Part shown: positions 8,445 to 17,967 of the stretch, one piece after another
Numbering within the stretch: the stretch's first letter is position 1
Layout of the letters: each line of letters begins with the position of its first letter
Position numbers and translations under genes: made by a program
Assembly (NCBI RefSeq): GCF_029211265.1
Contig: NZ_JARGEL010000017.1
Location: 1 to 64,000 of the forward strand
DNA length: 64,000 nucleotides
Source: Extensimonas soli
Lineage (GTDB): Bacteria > Pseudomonadota > Gammaproteobacteria > Burkholderiales > Burkholderiaceae_C
Direction of reading: 5' to 3'
Notes under the pieces: model-generated
Databases searched by the model: none
The model's input: only the letters and a program-made list of their open reading frames with translations
Told to the model about the DNA's origin: nothing

Positions 8445-11400
8445 TCAGACATTGCCACCCACGCCCTTGAACTTCTCCACGAACGCAGAGATTTTCTGGA
8501 AAACGCTTTGCTTCTTTTCTGTGTATTGCGGGCTCAGCGGACTCATTTTCGGCAGAATCGAGTTCAGCTCAGAGCCGCTTTCGCTGGCAAACTGCCGCTT
8601 GAGCGATGTGGTGATGTAGCGCCGCGCTGCCTCTGCGTTCAGACCCTCTGATGCGATCAGCTCCTGCGCTTCGCGTTGTTGCTCTGCCTGAGCAAACCTG
8701 AAAAACGCCTCGATCACACTCGGCTTGTCGCTAAACTGACCAAGATCCGTCTGGTTGATGAAGTCCACCAGCAGACTCTCCTTGGCGCGGTTGCCAAGAC
8801 TTGAGCGGATCACGCGGCGAACTTCGTCCACGAGGTCGGACTTGCTTGCAAAGCCCCTGTTGCGCTCGAAGATCAACTCCAGGATGTAATCCAGATTGAT
8901 CTCCTGCGACTTGAGCAAATCGACCTCGAAGACCACATCTGTCCAGTCGATGCTTGGCACATCCACCGCCGATGAAGACTCTTGCCGTCGCAGCCATTCG
9001 CGCACATCGTTATAGACAGAGCGGTAGTCCTGGATTTTTCTCTCGGCTGGAATCTTGATGGCTTGCAGCGCCGCCAGGTCTTCATCTGTCAGGTAGTGCC
9101 TGGACTTGAACGCCTCCAGCGCGGCCGCGTCGTTGATGTCCACGGCTTGCAAGTCCTTCAGGCTGGCGAACTCGTCGTAGTTTTGCAGCAGGTTTTCGAT
9201 GCGCAGATACTCGCCAAACAGCTTGACAAACTCCTTCTTGTCGGACTCTTTGAAGATGGCTGTCGGGTCAGGGAATCGGCTCTCCAGCTCATTGACCACA
9301 TCCACGAAGCCGCGCCGGGCCTCGCCGGATATCGCGTCGATAAAGCCTTGCATGTATTCGCTGTAGCTCTTCTCCAGTACGACATTCTTGGTGTTCTTGT
9401 CTCCAAATAGGGTGATGGCATCGATCGTTGCCTGCTCCAGATCGCGGAAAGTGACGATGTTGCCGAAGGTCTTGGTGGCATCAAAAATGCGATTTGTGCG
9501 AGAGTAGGCCTGGATCAGCCCGTGGTATCTCAGGTTCTTGTCCACGAAAAGCGTGTTGAGCCTAGGAGAGTCGAATCCTGTCAAAAACATGCCCACCACG
9601 ATCAACAGGTCGATATCCATGGACTTGACCCGCCTGGATATGTCCCTGTAATAGTTCTGGAACCCATTGCTGTCCAAGCCAAAGTTGGTCTTGAACATCG
9701 CGTTGTAGTCCGCAATGGCCGCGCTCAAAGACTCTTTTGCGCTGCGGTTCATCGCAGAAACGTCAAAGCTCTCGTCCTTTATGTCGCCTATGGCATCTTG
9801 CTCCTCGTTGGCCGCGAACGAGTAAATCGTAGCAACCCTCAGCGGGTTGCTACTGCCACTTTGCAGCTCCTTGAAGCACTCGTAATACAGCTTCGCGGCG
9901 TCCACGCTGTCGACGGCGAACATGGCGTTGAAGCCGCTCCTGCTGGCGTGCAGGCGATGGGTTTTCTGATGGAAGTTGTCCAGAATATAGCGCGTGATCT
10001 CGCGGATGCGATCAGGATGCAAAAGAGCCTGCCTGTTCTCTGCCGCGCTCAGCTTGCGCTCGTCTTGCTCCGTCTCAATGGATCTGAATTTCGGGCGGAC
10101 ATCGTTGTAGTCCACCTTGAACTTCAGCACCTTCTCGTCCCGAATGGCGTCTGTGATCACATAAGAGTGCAGCTCGCGCCCAAACACGCTGGCCGTGGTT
10201 TCTGCGCCAAGGGCGTTTTCCGGGAAGATGGGGCTGCCGGTAAAGCCGAACTGACAGAATTTTTTGAAGCGCTTCTTCAGGTTTTTCTGTGCCTCGCCAA
10301 ACTGGCTGCGGTGGCACTCATCGAAAATGAAAACGACATGCTTGTCATATATCGGCAGGTCAGGTTCGGCCTTCATCAGCCCGTTGAGCTTCTGAATGGT
10401 TGTCACGACGATCTTGTTGTCGTCCTTCTCCAGATTGAGCTTCAGCCCAGCCGTGCTGTTGGAGCCGTTCACGCTGTCTGGAGAGAAGCGCTGGTACTCC
10501 TTCATGGTCTGGTAGTCCAGATCCTTGCGATCCACGACAAAGAACACCTTGTCGATGAACTCCAGCTCGGTTGCAAGTCGGGCCGCCTTGAAGCTGGTCA
10601 GGGTCTTGCCGGAGCCTGTGGTGTGCCAGATGAAACCGCCGCTTTCATTACTGCTCCAGTTCTTGTTCTGGTAGCTGGCGTTGATCTTCCAGAGAATGCG
10701 CTCTACAGCCGCGATCTGATAGGGCCGCATCACCAAAAGCGTGTCGTTGACATCGAACACCGAGTAGTGCAAAAGCACATGCAGCAGCGTGCGCTTCTGG
10801 AAGAATGTCGCCGTAAAATCCTTCAAATCCTTGATCAGCGTGTTGTCCGACCTGGCCCAATTCATGGTGAAGTCGAAGCTGTTCTTGTCGCGCTGCGTGG
10901 TGTTGGCAAAGTAGCGGCTGTCCGTGCCATTGGAGATCACGAACAACTGCAAATACTTGAACAAAGAGTGATCGCCATTGAAGCTCTCCTTGCTGTAGCG
11001 GTGCACCTGGTTGAAGGCTTCGCGGATCGCCACGCCACGTTTTTTCAGCTCCACCTGCACCATCGGCAGCCCATTGACGAGGATCGTTACGTCGTAGCGG
11101 TTGGCGTGCTTGCCAGCCTGCTCAAACTGCCGGATCACCTGCGCCTTGTTGCGCGCAAGGTTTTTCTTGTCCAGCAAGTAGATGTTCTGGAGACGCCCGT
11201 CGTCAAAAACAAAGTCGTGGATATAGTTGTCGTGAATCTTGCGCGTCTTCTCGATAATGCCGTCGCTGGGCTTGTCCAGCCAGGTTTCCACAAAACGCAG
11301 CCACTCGCCATCGGAGAACCGCACGCCGTTGAGCGTCTGCAATTGAGCGCGAACGTTGTTGAGTAGGGCTTCTGGCGTGCGCAGCCCAGGCAGATACTCA

Positions 11401-11546
11401 TAGCCCTGGTTTTGCAAGTCCTGGATGAACTCTTGCTCCAGGTCTGCCTCGCTCTGATAGCTCGTAGCGGTGCTTGGTTCTTGGGTGTATTTGTCCAGGA
11501 CGATGAAGTTTTCAGACTCAACGATTGCCTTGGTGCAGTTGACCAT
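8445..11546 (-). CDS. hsdR: Type I restriction endonuclease subunit R (type IC-like)
   Basis: This 1033-residue protein is close in length to EcoR124I HsdR. Order: an N-terminal nuclease domain (VQVELKKRG, about residues 185-193, holding the ExK of the PD-ExK motif), an SF2 translocase with Walker A in WHTTGSGKT, the DEAH-like box [22 protein letters not shown], and YSRTNRIFD as motif VI, then a helical C-terminus that docks to the methylase. GGAG lies seven bases before the ATG. It follows hsdS by 43 bp and cleaves unmodified DNA after translocation. Confidence 0.95.
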   Translation of the reverse strand: MVNCTKAIVESENFIVLDKYTQEPSTATSYQSEADLEQEFIQDLQNQGYEYLPGLRTPEALLNNVRAQLQTLNGVRFSDGEWLRFVETWLDKPSDGIIEKTRKIHDNYIHDFVFDDGRLQNIYLLDKKNLARNKAQVIRQFEQAGKHANRYDVTILVNGLPMVQVELKKRGVAIREAFNQVHRYSKESFNGDHSLFKYLQLFVISNGTDSRYFANTTQRDKNSFDFTMNWARSDNTLIKDLKDFTATFFQKRTLLHVLLHYSVFDVNDTLLVMRPYQIAAVERILWKINASYQNKNWSSNESGGFIWHTTGSGKTLTSFKAARLATELEFIDKVFFVVDRKDLDYQTMKEYQRFSPDSVNGSNSTAGLKLNLEKDDNKIVVTTIQKLNGLMKAEPDLPIYDKHVVFIFDECHRSQFGEAQKNLKKRFKKFCQFGFTGSPIFPENALGAETTASVFGRELHSYVITDAIRDEKVLKFKVDYNDVRPKFRSIETEQDERKLSAAENRQALLHPDRIREITRYILDNFHQKTHRLHASRSGFNAMFAVDSVDAAKLYYECFKELQSGSSNPLRVATIYSFAANEEQDAIGDIKDESFDVSAMNRSAKESLSAAIADYNAMFKTNFGLDSNGFQNYYRDISRRVKSMDIDLLIVVGMFLTGFDSPRLNTLFVDKNLRYHGLIQAYSRTNRIFDATKTFGNIVTFRDLEQATIDAITLFGDKNTKNVVLEKSYSEYMQGFIDAISGEARRGFVDVVNELESRFPDPTAIFKESDKKEFVKLFGEYLRIENLLQNYDEFASLKDLQAVDINDAAALEAFKSRHYLTDEDLAALQAIKIPAERKIQDYRSVYNDVREWLRRQESSSAVDVPSIDWTDVVFEVDLLKSQEINLDYILELIFERNRGFASKSDLVDEVRRVIRSSLGNRAKESLLVDFINQTDLGQFSDKPSVIEAFFRFAQAEQQREAQELIASEGLNAEAARRYITTSLKRQFASESGSELNSILPKMSPLSPQYTEKKQSVFQKISAFVEKFKGVGGNV

Positions 11547-11589
11547 CGGATGCTCCAGCTTGCGGGCGCCTCTCTAGGACGCGCCACCC

Positions 11590-12873
11590 TTATGAATTTT
11601 CCCGCCTCGGGAAGCGAAACAGCATATCACGATAATACTCGTATTGCTTCTGGCGCAACTCGATCTCGCGCGGCAAGCCTTCGGTGATGGATTGCGTGAG
11701 GGTGTCGAATTTGTCGAGGATGGCGACGATGCGGGCTTGTTCGGCAAGTGATTTTTCGGGGTTGTTGGGGTAGGGGATGGGGATTTTGAAATCCTTTACC
11801 TTTGCGTCTGAAATAGCGGGATATGCCGATCCGCTTTGATTTTCTTCAACATATGACTTAAAATCAGAAGAAGCGATCCAATGCAAAATCCATTTAGGTA
11901 ATGCCTCTGCTTTCTTGGCGCGCAAAACGCAGTAGCCGGTACTTGCAACTTCGCCAGCGTGCTCAGCATCAATTAAGCAATAGCGCTGTTGGGTTGGGCG
12001 GGTTGTTGCAAAAATAACATCATCTTTTTCAACAAGCTTTTGCGCTCGGCTTGGCGCATTGCTGCGCGATATTTCGGATGTTTCAGTTATGGTTTTCGTT
12101 TCAATGTTCACAGAGGCAAGATCAATATATCGATAGGCGCGATTTGCGTCGCGCCACCTGATATTGATCGTAGGCAGTGTTATTTCGCCCAGCGCCCTCC
12201 ACTCCACATCCCCATCATCGAATCTCAACAACTGGTCACGATAATGCTCATACTGCTTCTTGCGGGCGGTCAGCTCGGCTGTAAGCTCGGCTGTAAGCTC
12301 GGCTGTAAGCTCGGTGAATGTATCCAGGATGCGGACGATTTCGCCTTGGATTTTAAGTGATTTTTTGGGGTTGTTTGGACAGGGGATAGGGATTTTGATT
12401 TTCGCCATATCTGTGGCGGAAACGTCAATCACCTTAGTCCCTTTTGCGTGCTTTCTTTTTTCGACGGCGAATTCTTCCGTCTGAGTGAAATAAGCAAAGT
12501 ATTTACCCAGCAAGCAGTTACCTGGTTTCACGATGGTCGCATGCCCGCCAGTGACAGCATGGCGCTCGCCGAGGTACACCAGCGCTTTGCCTACATCCTC
12601 AAGGTTTTCGCTTGTATTGGTGATTACAACATCACCCTTGTCAACTCTTTTTAGTTGACCAGCCAATTCGGGTGACACGAAGGATTTTGTTGTTTTTGTG
12701 GATAGGCCGTAATAGGTATAAATCTGACCGTAGTGAATGGCAGGCACACCCTCTTCAGTGAAGTCTTTCTTTTGGAGACCGTTACCGCGAACCAAGTTGG
12801 CGACCACGCCCAGCGCCTTCCACTCCACATCAACGCCATCCAGCAGCTTTTCCAAAAAGCTCACGCGGCTCAT
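11590..12873 (-). CDS. hsdS: Type I restriction-modification specificity subunit S
   Basis: This 427-residue protein has two target recognition domains, each followed by a conserved helical region ([13 protein letters not shown] and [13 protein letters not shown]). The central spacer contains [17 protein letters not shown], encoded by tandem 12-bp units. In the EcoR124 family the number of TAEL repeats sets the non-specific gap of the recognition site. The start overlaps the hsdM stop by 4 bp. The target sequence cannot be read from the protein by eye. Confidence 0.95.
   Translation of the reverse strand: MSRVSFLEKLLDGVDVEWKALGVVANLVRGNGLQKKDFTEEGVPAIHYGQIYTYYGLSTKTTKSFVSPELAGQLKRVDKGDVVITNTSENLEDVGKALVYLGERHAVTGGHATIVKPGNCLLGKYFAYFTQTEEFAVEKRKHAKGTKVIDVSATDMAKIKIPIPCPNNPKKSLKIQGEIVRILDTFTELTAELTAELTAELTARKKQYEHYRDQLLRFDDGDVEWRALGEITLPTINIRWRDANRAYRYIDLASVNIETKTITETSEISRSNAPSRAQKLVEKDDVIFATTRPTQQRYCLIDAEHAGEVASTGYCVLRAKKAEALPKWILHWIASSDFKSYVEENQSGSAYPAISDAKVKDFKIPIPYPNNPEKSLAEQARIVAILDKFDTLTQSITEGLPREIELRQKQYEYYRDMLFRFPRRENS
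12273..12314 (-). repeat. Three 12-bp tandem repeats in hsdS (TAEL repeats)
   Basis: The unit GCTCGGCTGTAA (plus strand) occurs at 12273-12284, 12285-12296 and 12297-12308, with a half unit to 12314. On the coding strand each unit adds four residues (TAEL). Slippage between such repeats is known to switch spacing in EcoR124I/II. Confidence 0.95.
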
Positions 12874-14426
12874 ACCTCCAACTCCCCGCCCTCAATCTCA
12901 GTGACGATGGCATCGATGTCTTTGCGCAGCTGGTCAATCCTGGCGACCGTGGTTTTCAGATCGGCGTTGAGCTGAGCGATGTCCACCACTTCTCGGTTGT
13001 CCTTGGCTTCGACGTAGCTGCTGACCGACAGGTTGTAGTCGTTGGCGGCGATCTGCTCTAGCGGCACGGATTTCGCAAAGTGAGCAATGTTTTCCTTGCT
13101 GTCGAAAACCGCCATGATCCGATCGATGTGCTCGTCCAGCAGCACGTTGTTGTTGGTTTCCTTCTTGAAAAGCCCGCTCGCGTCGATGAACTGCGTCGTC
13201 GTGTCCGGCTTGTGCTTGGACAGCACCAGGATGTTGACGGCGATGGTGGTGCCGTAAAACATGTTGGGCGCGAGTGCAATCACCGTTTCCACGTAGTTGT
13301 TGTCCACCAGGTACTGGCGGATCTTCTGCTCGGCGCCGCCCCGGTAGAAAATGCCTGGGAAACACACGATGGCGGCGCGGCCCTTGCTGGAAAGGTAGCT
13401 GAGTGCATGCAGCACAAACGCAAAGTCGGCCTTGGATTTGGGCGCCAGCACGCCCGCAGGGGCAAAACGCTCGTCGTTGATCAAGGTGGGATCATCGCTT
13501 CCCTTCCACTTTACCGAGTAGGGCGGATTGGAAACGATGGCGTCAAATGGCTTGTCCTTGAGGAAGTGCGGCTCGGTCAAGGTGTCGCCAAGCTGGATGT
13601 TGAACTTGTCGTAGTTGATGTTGTGCAGGAACATGTTCATACGAGCCAGGTTGTAGGTCGTATGGTTGATTTCCTGCCCGAAGAAGCCGTCCTCGATGAT
13701 GTGATCATCGAACTGCTTCTTGGCCTGCAGCAGCAACGACCCTGAGCCGCAGGCCGGGTCATAAATCTTGTTCACGCTGGTTTGCTTGTGCAAGGCGAGC
13801 AGCGCGATCAGTTTGGAGACATGCTGCGGAGTGAAAAACTCGCCACCAGACTTGCCTGCATTGGCGGCATAGTTGGAGATCAGAAACTCGTAGGCGTCCC
13901 CAAAGAGGTCGATGTGGCTTGAATCGAAGTCGCCAAAGTCCAGTTCTGCCACACCCTTGAGCACGGCCGCCAGGCGCGTGTTTTTGTCTTTGACGGTGTT
14001 GCCGAGGCGGTTGCTGGTCGTGTCAAAGTCTGCAAACAAGCCCTTGATGTCGCCCTCCGACGGATAGCCGCTTGCCGAGGACTCGATCGCGGAAAAGATG
14101 TTGGCAAGGTCGGTATTCAGGCTTTCGTTGGTGTTCGCCTTGGCTGCTACATTGACGAAGAGTTGGCTCGGGTAGATGAAATACCCTTTGGTCTTGATCG
14201 CGTCGTCCTTGATTTCTGGCGTGATGACATCATCGGGAAGATCCGCATAGCGAACGCCATCGTCACCGCCCTCGATGTATGCAGCGAAGTTCTCGCTGAT
14301 GAAGCGGTAAAACAGCGTGCCAAGAACGTACTGCTTGAAGTCCCAGCCGTCGATGGCTCCGCGTACATCGTTGGCGATTTGCCAGATTCGGCGCTGGAGT
14401 TCTGCGCGTTGTTGAAGCCCTGTCAT
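12870..14426 (-). CDS. hsdM: Type I DNA methyltransferase subunit M
   Basis: This 518-residue N6-adenine methyltransferase has an N-terminal helical domain (HsdM_N), SAM motif I in [12 protein letters not shown], and catalytic motif IV in [15 protein letters not shown] precedes the ATG. It is first in hsdM-hsdS-hsdR and overlaps hsdS by 4 bp, so M and S are made together for the M2S1 methylase. With HsdR it forms the restriction complex. Confidence 0.97.
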   Translation of the reverse strand: MTGLQQRAELQRRIWQIANDVRGAIDGWDFKQYVLGTLFYRFISENFAAYIEGGDDGVRYADLPDDVITPEIKDDAIKTKGYFIYPSQLFVNVAAKANTNESLNTDLANIFSAIESSASGYPSEGDIKGLFADFDTTSNRLGNTVKDKNTRLAAVLKGVAELDFGDFDSSHIDLFGDAYEFLISNYAANAGKSGGEFFTPQHVSKLIALLALHKQTSVNKIYDPACGSGSLLLQAKKQFDDHIIEDGFFGQEINHTTYNLARMNMFLHNINYDKFNIQLGDTLTEPHFLKDKPFDAIVSNPPYSVKWKGSDDPTLINDERFAPAGVLAPKSKADFAFVLHALSYLSSKGRAAIVCFPGIFYRGGAEQKIRQYLVDNNYVETVIALAPNMFYGTTIAVNILVLSKHKPDTTTQFIDASGLFKKETNNNVLLDEHIDRIMAVFDSKENIAHFAKSVPLEQIAANDYNLSVSSYVEAKDNREVVDIAQLNADLKTTVARIDQLRKDIDAIVTEIEGGELEV

Positions 14427-14672
14427 TGTGCAATTCCTTTGTTTTTATCGAGACCCGCCAAGAGCTTTTTCTATCTTCTTGTCGGTTTTGTATTGGCTTA
14501 GGGCATACACCGCCCATATTGTGGCTGGGAGCCATACCATAAAGAATGTCTCAAGGTTTGATTCAGCTTAATTAGGTCATCAAAATTAACGGTCATTAAA
14601 AAATCCCCACGCGCAAGCCGATCAATGGCAGGGCGTCGATCCACGAATCAAATAAACCATTTACCGATAAGG

Positions 14673-14771
14673 TTGCTGATGGCAATGCAACCATGGTATA
14701 ATTAAGCCGTCTCACCTGCCCTCCCTGGTGGCTTTTGCCACCTTAACCCGCCGATGTGCGGGTTTCTTTTT
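14673..14771 (+). ncRNA. Candidate small RNA with promoter and terminator
   Basis: TTGCTG (14673-14678), an 18-bp spacer and TATAAT (14697-14702) form a plausible promoter. The expected transcript from about 14709 holds hairpin GGTGGC-TTTT-GCCACC (14727-14742), then hairpin AACCCGC/GCGGGTT (14745-14764) followed by TCTTTTT to 14771. No reading frame is present. The single-stranded CCTGCCCTCCCTGG stretch contains anti-Shine-Dalgarno CCTCC. It lies convergent to the partition genes, between them and hsdM. The flanking 14427-14672 holds no gene I can support. Confidence 0.5.
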
Positions 14772-14825
14772 GGGGATTAACCGGCATTGGCTGCCGTGCA
14801 CAGGGTAAACTCGAAGCTGGTTTTC

Positions 14826-15194
14826 TTAGGATTTTTTGCCCGCCTCAAGCTCGCGTGCATAGGCCTCCATCGCGTTTTCCAGCACCTCGATGATGAGCAA
14901 ATCGTTTTGCTCCGCGATGTCGCGCACGAGATCATCAAAATCCTGGCTCACGCGGGTCGAAAACGGAATCACTCGCCCAGTCCTGCGCAATGCTCTGCCG
15001 TCACGCCGCCTGACTCCAGACTGAATGGCTGTTTTCACTGGCTCTGTTGCCTGTTGTATGACGGGCTCACTTTTCGGAGCATCCTGCACAGCAGCGACCT
15101 CCGGCACAAATATGTTCGTGCTGGCCTCGTCAATAGGCGGTGGGGCGCCAAAACGTGTTGCGCCCTTGGATTTGAATTTTGAAACGTCTGCCAT
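14826..15194 (-). CDS. Ribbon-helix-helix partner of ParA (ParB/ParG-like)
   Basis: The 122-residue protein from ATG 15194 has a disordered, proline-rich N-terminus (KFKSKGATRFGAPPPID) and a C-terminal domain with RVIPFSTRVSQDFDDLVRDI followed by helices, fitting a ribbon-helix-helix centromere-binding protein. It starts 8 bp after the parA stop. In type Ib partition systems such small proteins bind the centromere, stimulate ParA ATPase and repress the operon. Assignment rests on position, size and fold pattern. Confidence 0.7.
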   Translation of the reverse strand: MADVSKFKSKGATRFGAPPPIDEASTNIFVPEVAAVQDAPKSEPVIQQATEPVKTAIQSGVRRRDGRALRRTGRVIPFSTRVSQDFDDLVRDIAEQNDLLIIEVLENAMEAYARELEAGKKS

Positions 15195-15202
15195 GGTGGT
15201 AA

Positions 15203-15832
15203 TCAAGTAATTGCCTTGTCGATGATGGATTGGATCAGTGAGTCCGCCTGGGCGCGCAACCCTGCAAACTTCGTTTCGGTAACTGCCCGACCGATATTTT
15301 GAGCCTGCCGGTAGGCCGCGCGCTCGAACAGGCACCCGTCAATCACAGAGTAGCCAGCCTCTTGCAGGTACGCCCTTGCATCGGCTTCCTCGGATGGGGT
15401 AGCGATGCGATTGAGAGCAAAGGTGAGTCGCTCCTTCGGGATTCCGGCTTTTGCAAGGGCATGAAACTCGCGCACGGCGGGCCGAAGATCGTCGAGAGAA
15501 GCCCCTGATGGCTGGACAATCAGATTGGCAGCCTTCGCGATTTCCGCCGTGGCCTGAGACGTTCTCGCGGGGCCATCGATGATGAGGATGTCGTAGCCGC
15601 TGGCCACGGCAAGCGCCTGCGAAGCGTTGGCAAAGGCTTCCACGGAAACCACGGGCTCGATGCCCTGGGAAAGCCGTTGCCGGTGCCAGTCAACAGAGGT
15701 TCCCTGCTGAGTGTCGAGGTCAGCAACTTTCACACGCAAGCCGCCAGCGGCCGCTTCGCGTGCAAGGGCGCGCGCCAGGGTGGATTTCCCTACGCCACCC
15801 TTCTGTGAGACGAATGCGATGACTGATGCCAT
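15203..15832 (-). CDS. parA: ParA-family partition ATPase (type Ib)
   Basis: This 209-residue deviant Walker ATPase has FVSQKGGVGKSTLARALA (residues 7-24), the switch D in KVADLDTQQGTS, and the Walker B-like YDILIIDGPART. It lacks the N-terminal DNA-binding domain of P1-type ParA, so repression is expected from the partner protein. AAGGAT precedes the ATG. It uses nucleoid-bound ATP-dependent dimers to place plasmid copies. This is the best evidence for a plasmid. Confidence 0.9.
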   Translation of the reverse strand: MASVIAFVSQKGGVGKSTLARALAREAAAGGLRVKVADLDTQQGTSVDWHRQRLSQGIEPVVSVEAFANASQALAVASGYDILIIDGPARTSQATAEIAKAANLIVQPSGASLDDLRPAVREFHALAKAGIPKERLTFALNRIATPSEEADARAYLQEAGYSVIDGCLFERAAYRQAQNIGRAVTETKFAGLRAQADSLIQSIIDKAIT

Positions 15833-15844
15833 TTTTTATCCTTT

Positions 15845-15960
15845 GAGCATGATTGATTGTAGCATGCTGCAATATGTTTGCATGCCATAGAGTGTAACGC
15901 GGCATGCTTGCTGTCTGTATTTTAGCTTCATTCGGCAAGCATGCTGCATTATTGCTTGAT
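15845..15960. promoter_or_regulatory. parA upstream region with GCATGC repeats (candidate parS/operator)
   Basis: The region upstream of parA holds GCATGCTGCAATATG (15862-15876), GCATGCC (about 15880-15886), GCATGCTTGC (15902-15911) and GCATGCTGCA (15939-15948). On the minus strand TACAAT lies just before the gene and could be its -10 box, so the repeats overlap the promoter. Related repeats recur at 24547-24616. The rest of 15833-16009 holds no gene. Confidence 0.6.
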
Positions 15961-16009
15961 AGGGATGTAAGTGAACAATAGTTAAGTTAAAGGATGGCGA
16001 GCACCTGGA

Positions 16010-16351
16010 TCAATCGTGCCGCGCAACCCGCCTGATCGCCTCGCGGATGCCAGCGGAAATGTTCCCGCCGCCCAAGCGCCGCGCGCCCTCGATGGAATCG
16101 GCATCCAGATAGACATTGATGCGCTGCCCATCGATGGTTGGTTTGCGGCAGGCATGGCCCAGAGCCGCAGCCACAGAGCGGCCATCGATGCGCCGCAGAG
16201 CGCCACCAACGAGCATGCAGTAAGCGCCGGTACGATCGATGCGCACGAGCGCGCCGGTTTCGGATCCCACGGTGACGGTGCCTAGGGGCGTGGCGCCATC
16301 GGGGAGCACTGGCGCGTAGAGGCGCCAGTTGCCAGTGGGGTCAATTTCCAT
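16010..16351 (-). CDS. Unknown protein with ribbon-helix-helix-like C-terminus
   Basis: The product is 113 residues from ATG 16351 (MEIDPTGNWRLYAP). The C-terminal part (INVYLDADSIEGARRLGGGN then a basic helix) resembles a CopG/Arc-type ribbon-helix-helix seen in plasmid and phage proteins. The N-terminal half is a beta-rich region of unknown role. It is upstream of parA on the same strand and could be a DNA-binding regulator. Confidence 0.6.
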   Translation of the reverse strand: MEIDPTGNWRLYAPVLPDGATPLGTVTVGSETGALVRIDRTGAYCMLVGGALRRIDGRSVAAALGHACRKPTIDGQRINVYLDADSIEGARRLGGGNISAGIREAIRRVARHD

Positions 16352-16435
16352 GCTACGCACGTTCTGCCCTCCATGTTCGGACTCTTCACACAAATGTCAA
16401 CTTTGCATATGTTTTAGTGGCTACTTATGCCACCA

Positions 16436-16681
16436 TCACAGAGGATTCGATCCGTTCAAATCTATCCATCGCCGCTCATCAACACGGCGCATGGCGACCA
16501 AACGCACATCTCCGTTACCAAAATCCTCACCAATCACGATTTCGTAATCGATGGGTTCGTCCCGAAACTCTTTGGTGGCTGCGCTCTTGGCTGCGAGCAT
16601 GCTTCCGTCTATGCGGATATGGCGCGCACGTGATAGGCTGTGGTGCCGTATGGTTGCAATGTAACTCACGATTACCTCCAT
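16436..16681 (-). CDS. Unknown small protein
   Basis: This 81-residue protein (MEVIVSYIATIRHHSLSR start) is beta-strand rich with charged turns. It lies 3 bp downstream of the next gene on the same strand, so the two are very probably co-transcribed. I do not recognise the family. Confidence 0.55.
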   Translation of the reverse strand: MEVIVSYIATIRHHSLSRARHIRIDGSMLAAKSAATKEFRDEPIDYEIVIGEDFGNGDVRLVAMRRVDERRWIDLNGSNPL

Positions 16682-16684
16682 GAA

Positions 16685-17350
16685 TCAGTTGATTTGTTTT
16701 TCGGCCCTGAGAGCCTTCACGACCCGCAAAACATTATTGACATCCTGCGCGCTCATGGCAGACCGGGCAAAACGACGTATCGATATTTTCTCTTCGCTGC
16801 TCAGGTCTGCGTTGCGCAGGATTGACTGCACGGCTTTGAATTTTGCTTTTTCGTCAGATATCCACTCTCCCATTAGGATGCGGCGGATGATATGTGCCGC
16901 ATCGTGCAGCGGGATCGCGTCATTTTCATGATGACCGTCTCTTACCATACTGGAAACCACGCTCTCTAGCGCATGTTTGGCAGCGTTTGGAATATATTCG
17001 CCACTGTAGGTTGACAGAGACGCCATGGCAGAGGCCATCGCTCCTGCGGCAATATCATCTCTGCCAGCATCGAGCTTTTCTGTTGCGAGAGAAATCATAT
17101 TGACGGCATCTAGTAGCGATGTAGGTGCATCGATAGTGATGAGATGATCATACACACCATCCCAATCAGCAGCACTAATCGGTTTATCTATTTTTGCGTG
17201 CTTTTGAATAGCGAGTTTCGCGATGTCCGCGACTAAAACATAGAGTCTCTCAATCGTGAATGAGTAAAACTCAGGTTTTTTCTGCTCTTGTTGCGCATTT
17301 TGGATCATTTCGTTCCCCTGCCCACAAACCATGCGGTAGTCGTTTGCCAT
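16685..17350 (-). CDS. Unknown helical protein with operator-overlapped promoter
   Basis: The product is 221 residues from ATG 17350. ATG 17311, preceded by AGGGGA, is an equally good start (208 residues). The sequence is all-helical, with no cysteine motif or membrane segment. Its promoter contains TATAAT inside the palindrome at 17364-17378. It is the first gene of a short operon with the 81-residue gene. Function unknown. Confidence 0.65.
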   Translation of the reverse strand: MANDYRMVCGQGNEMIQNAQQEQKKPEFYSFTIERLYVLVADIAKLAIQKHAKIDKPISAADWDGVYDHLITIDAPTSLLDAVNMISLATEKLDAGRDDIAAGAMASAMASLSTYSGEYIPNAAKHALESVVSSMVRDGHHENDAIPLHDAAHIIRRILMGEWISDEKAKFKAVQSILRNADLSSEEKISIRRFARSAMSAQDVNNVLRVVKALRAEKQIN

Positions 17351-17363
17351 TTCTTGTGTGATG

Positions 17364-17378
17364 TGTGTATTATACACA
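17364..17378 (-). promoter_or_regulatory. Palindromic operator overlapping a -10 box
   Basis: TGTGTAT-T-ATACACA is a perfect 7+1+7 palindrome. Read on the minus strand it contains TATAAT, 14-20 bases before the ATG at 17350. The 16-nt core GTGTATTATACACAAA (17365-17380) recurs at 24524-24539 before another minus-strand gene. Confidence 0.7.
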
Positions 17379-17411
17379 AAATGGACTCGATGCAGCGGTT
17401 GACATTTTTTC

Positions 17412-17678
17412 TCAGGTTTTGATGCGCTCCATTGCTGTCCGCGCAACAGCCGCCCGCAGAGCCTCCACGGCCCAATCCGGGCATGGCCTGGATGTGGCGA
17501 CTTCGTTTGGATCCGCCATCCAGGACTTCACAGCGCGATAGCTGCATGGTCTGCCTGTCTGCAGGGCTATCAGCTCTGCGCAGTCCTTGAGCATGAGTCC
17601 GTGCGTGCTGATCAGTGCGCGGAATGCTTCCCGGTTTGTTGCAGCCTTGCGCGCATCGGTTCTTGGTTTTGCTGGCAT
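17412..17678 (-). CDS. Small helix-turn-helix-like protein
   Basis: This 88-residue protein contains LKDCAELIALQTGRPCSYRA followed by VKSWMADP, a pattern typical of phage and plasmid proteins with an XRE-like helix-turn-helix, then CPDWAVEALRAAV. It could be a local transcription regulator. Assignment is by pattern only. Confidence 0.55.
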   Translation of the reverse strand: MPAKPRTDARKAATNREAFRALISTHGLMLKDCAELIALQTGRPCSYRAVKSWMADPNEVATSRPCPDWAVEALRAAVARTAMERIKT

Positions 17679-17731
17679 GTTCTCAGATTAGGTGTTGCAG
17701 ATGAGGGGCGCAAGTCGAGCGCCTCTCTCCG

Positions 17732-17953
17732 TTATGCCGTCGGCCCCATCTCTTGCGCGGCGCGCGACTCGTCCATGCGCAAGCACGATTCCGCAACGGG
17801 GAACCACGGGCACCCCCAATCCAGCAGATAGCGCGCGCCCTTGGCATACATGCCATCCGGTGCGGTAGGACGATCATAGAAACCGGCCACGCGCAAAGCG
17901 AATTCGAGTCCGGCGGGGTTCGTGTAAATCACGGGGTCGCCGGACTTGAACAT
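17732..17953 (-). CDS. Unknown small protein
   Basis: The 73-residue product starts at ATG 17953 with GGGAGAG just upstream. It begins FKSGDPVIYTNPAGLEFALR and has a WFPVAESCLRM stretch, a beta-rich pattern like short SH3-like hypothetical proteins of plasmids and phages. An IS605-type element abuts its 5' side and probably separated it from its original operon. Confidence 0.6.
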   Translation of the reverse strand: MFKSGDPVIYTNPAGLEFALRVAGFYDRPTAPDGMYAKGARYLLDWGCPWFPVAESCLRMDESRAAQEMGPTA

Positions 17954-17967
17954 GAACTCTCCCGCCA

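Noticed and set aside
9522..11366. 614-codon plus-strand open frame antisense to hsdR
   Set aside because: hsdR has all expected motifs over this range; the opposite frame is a shadow with no recognisable domain.
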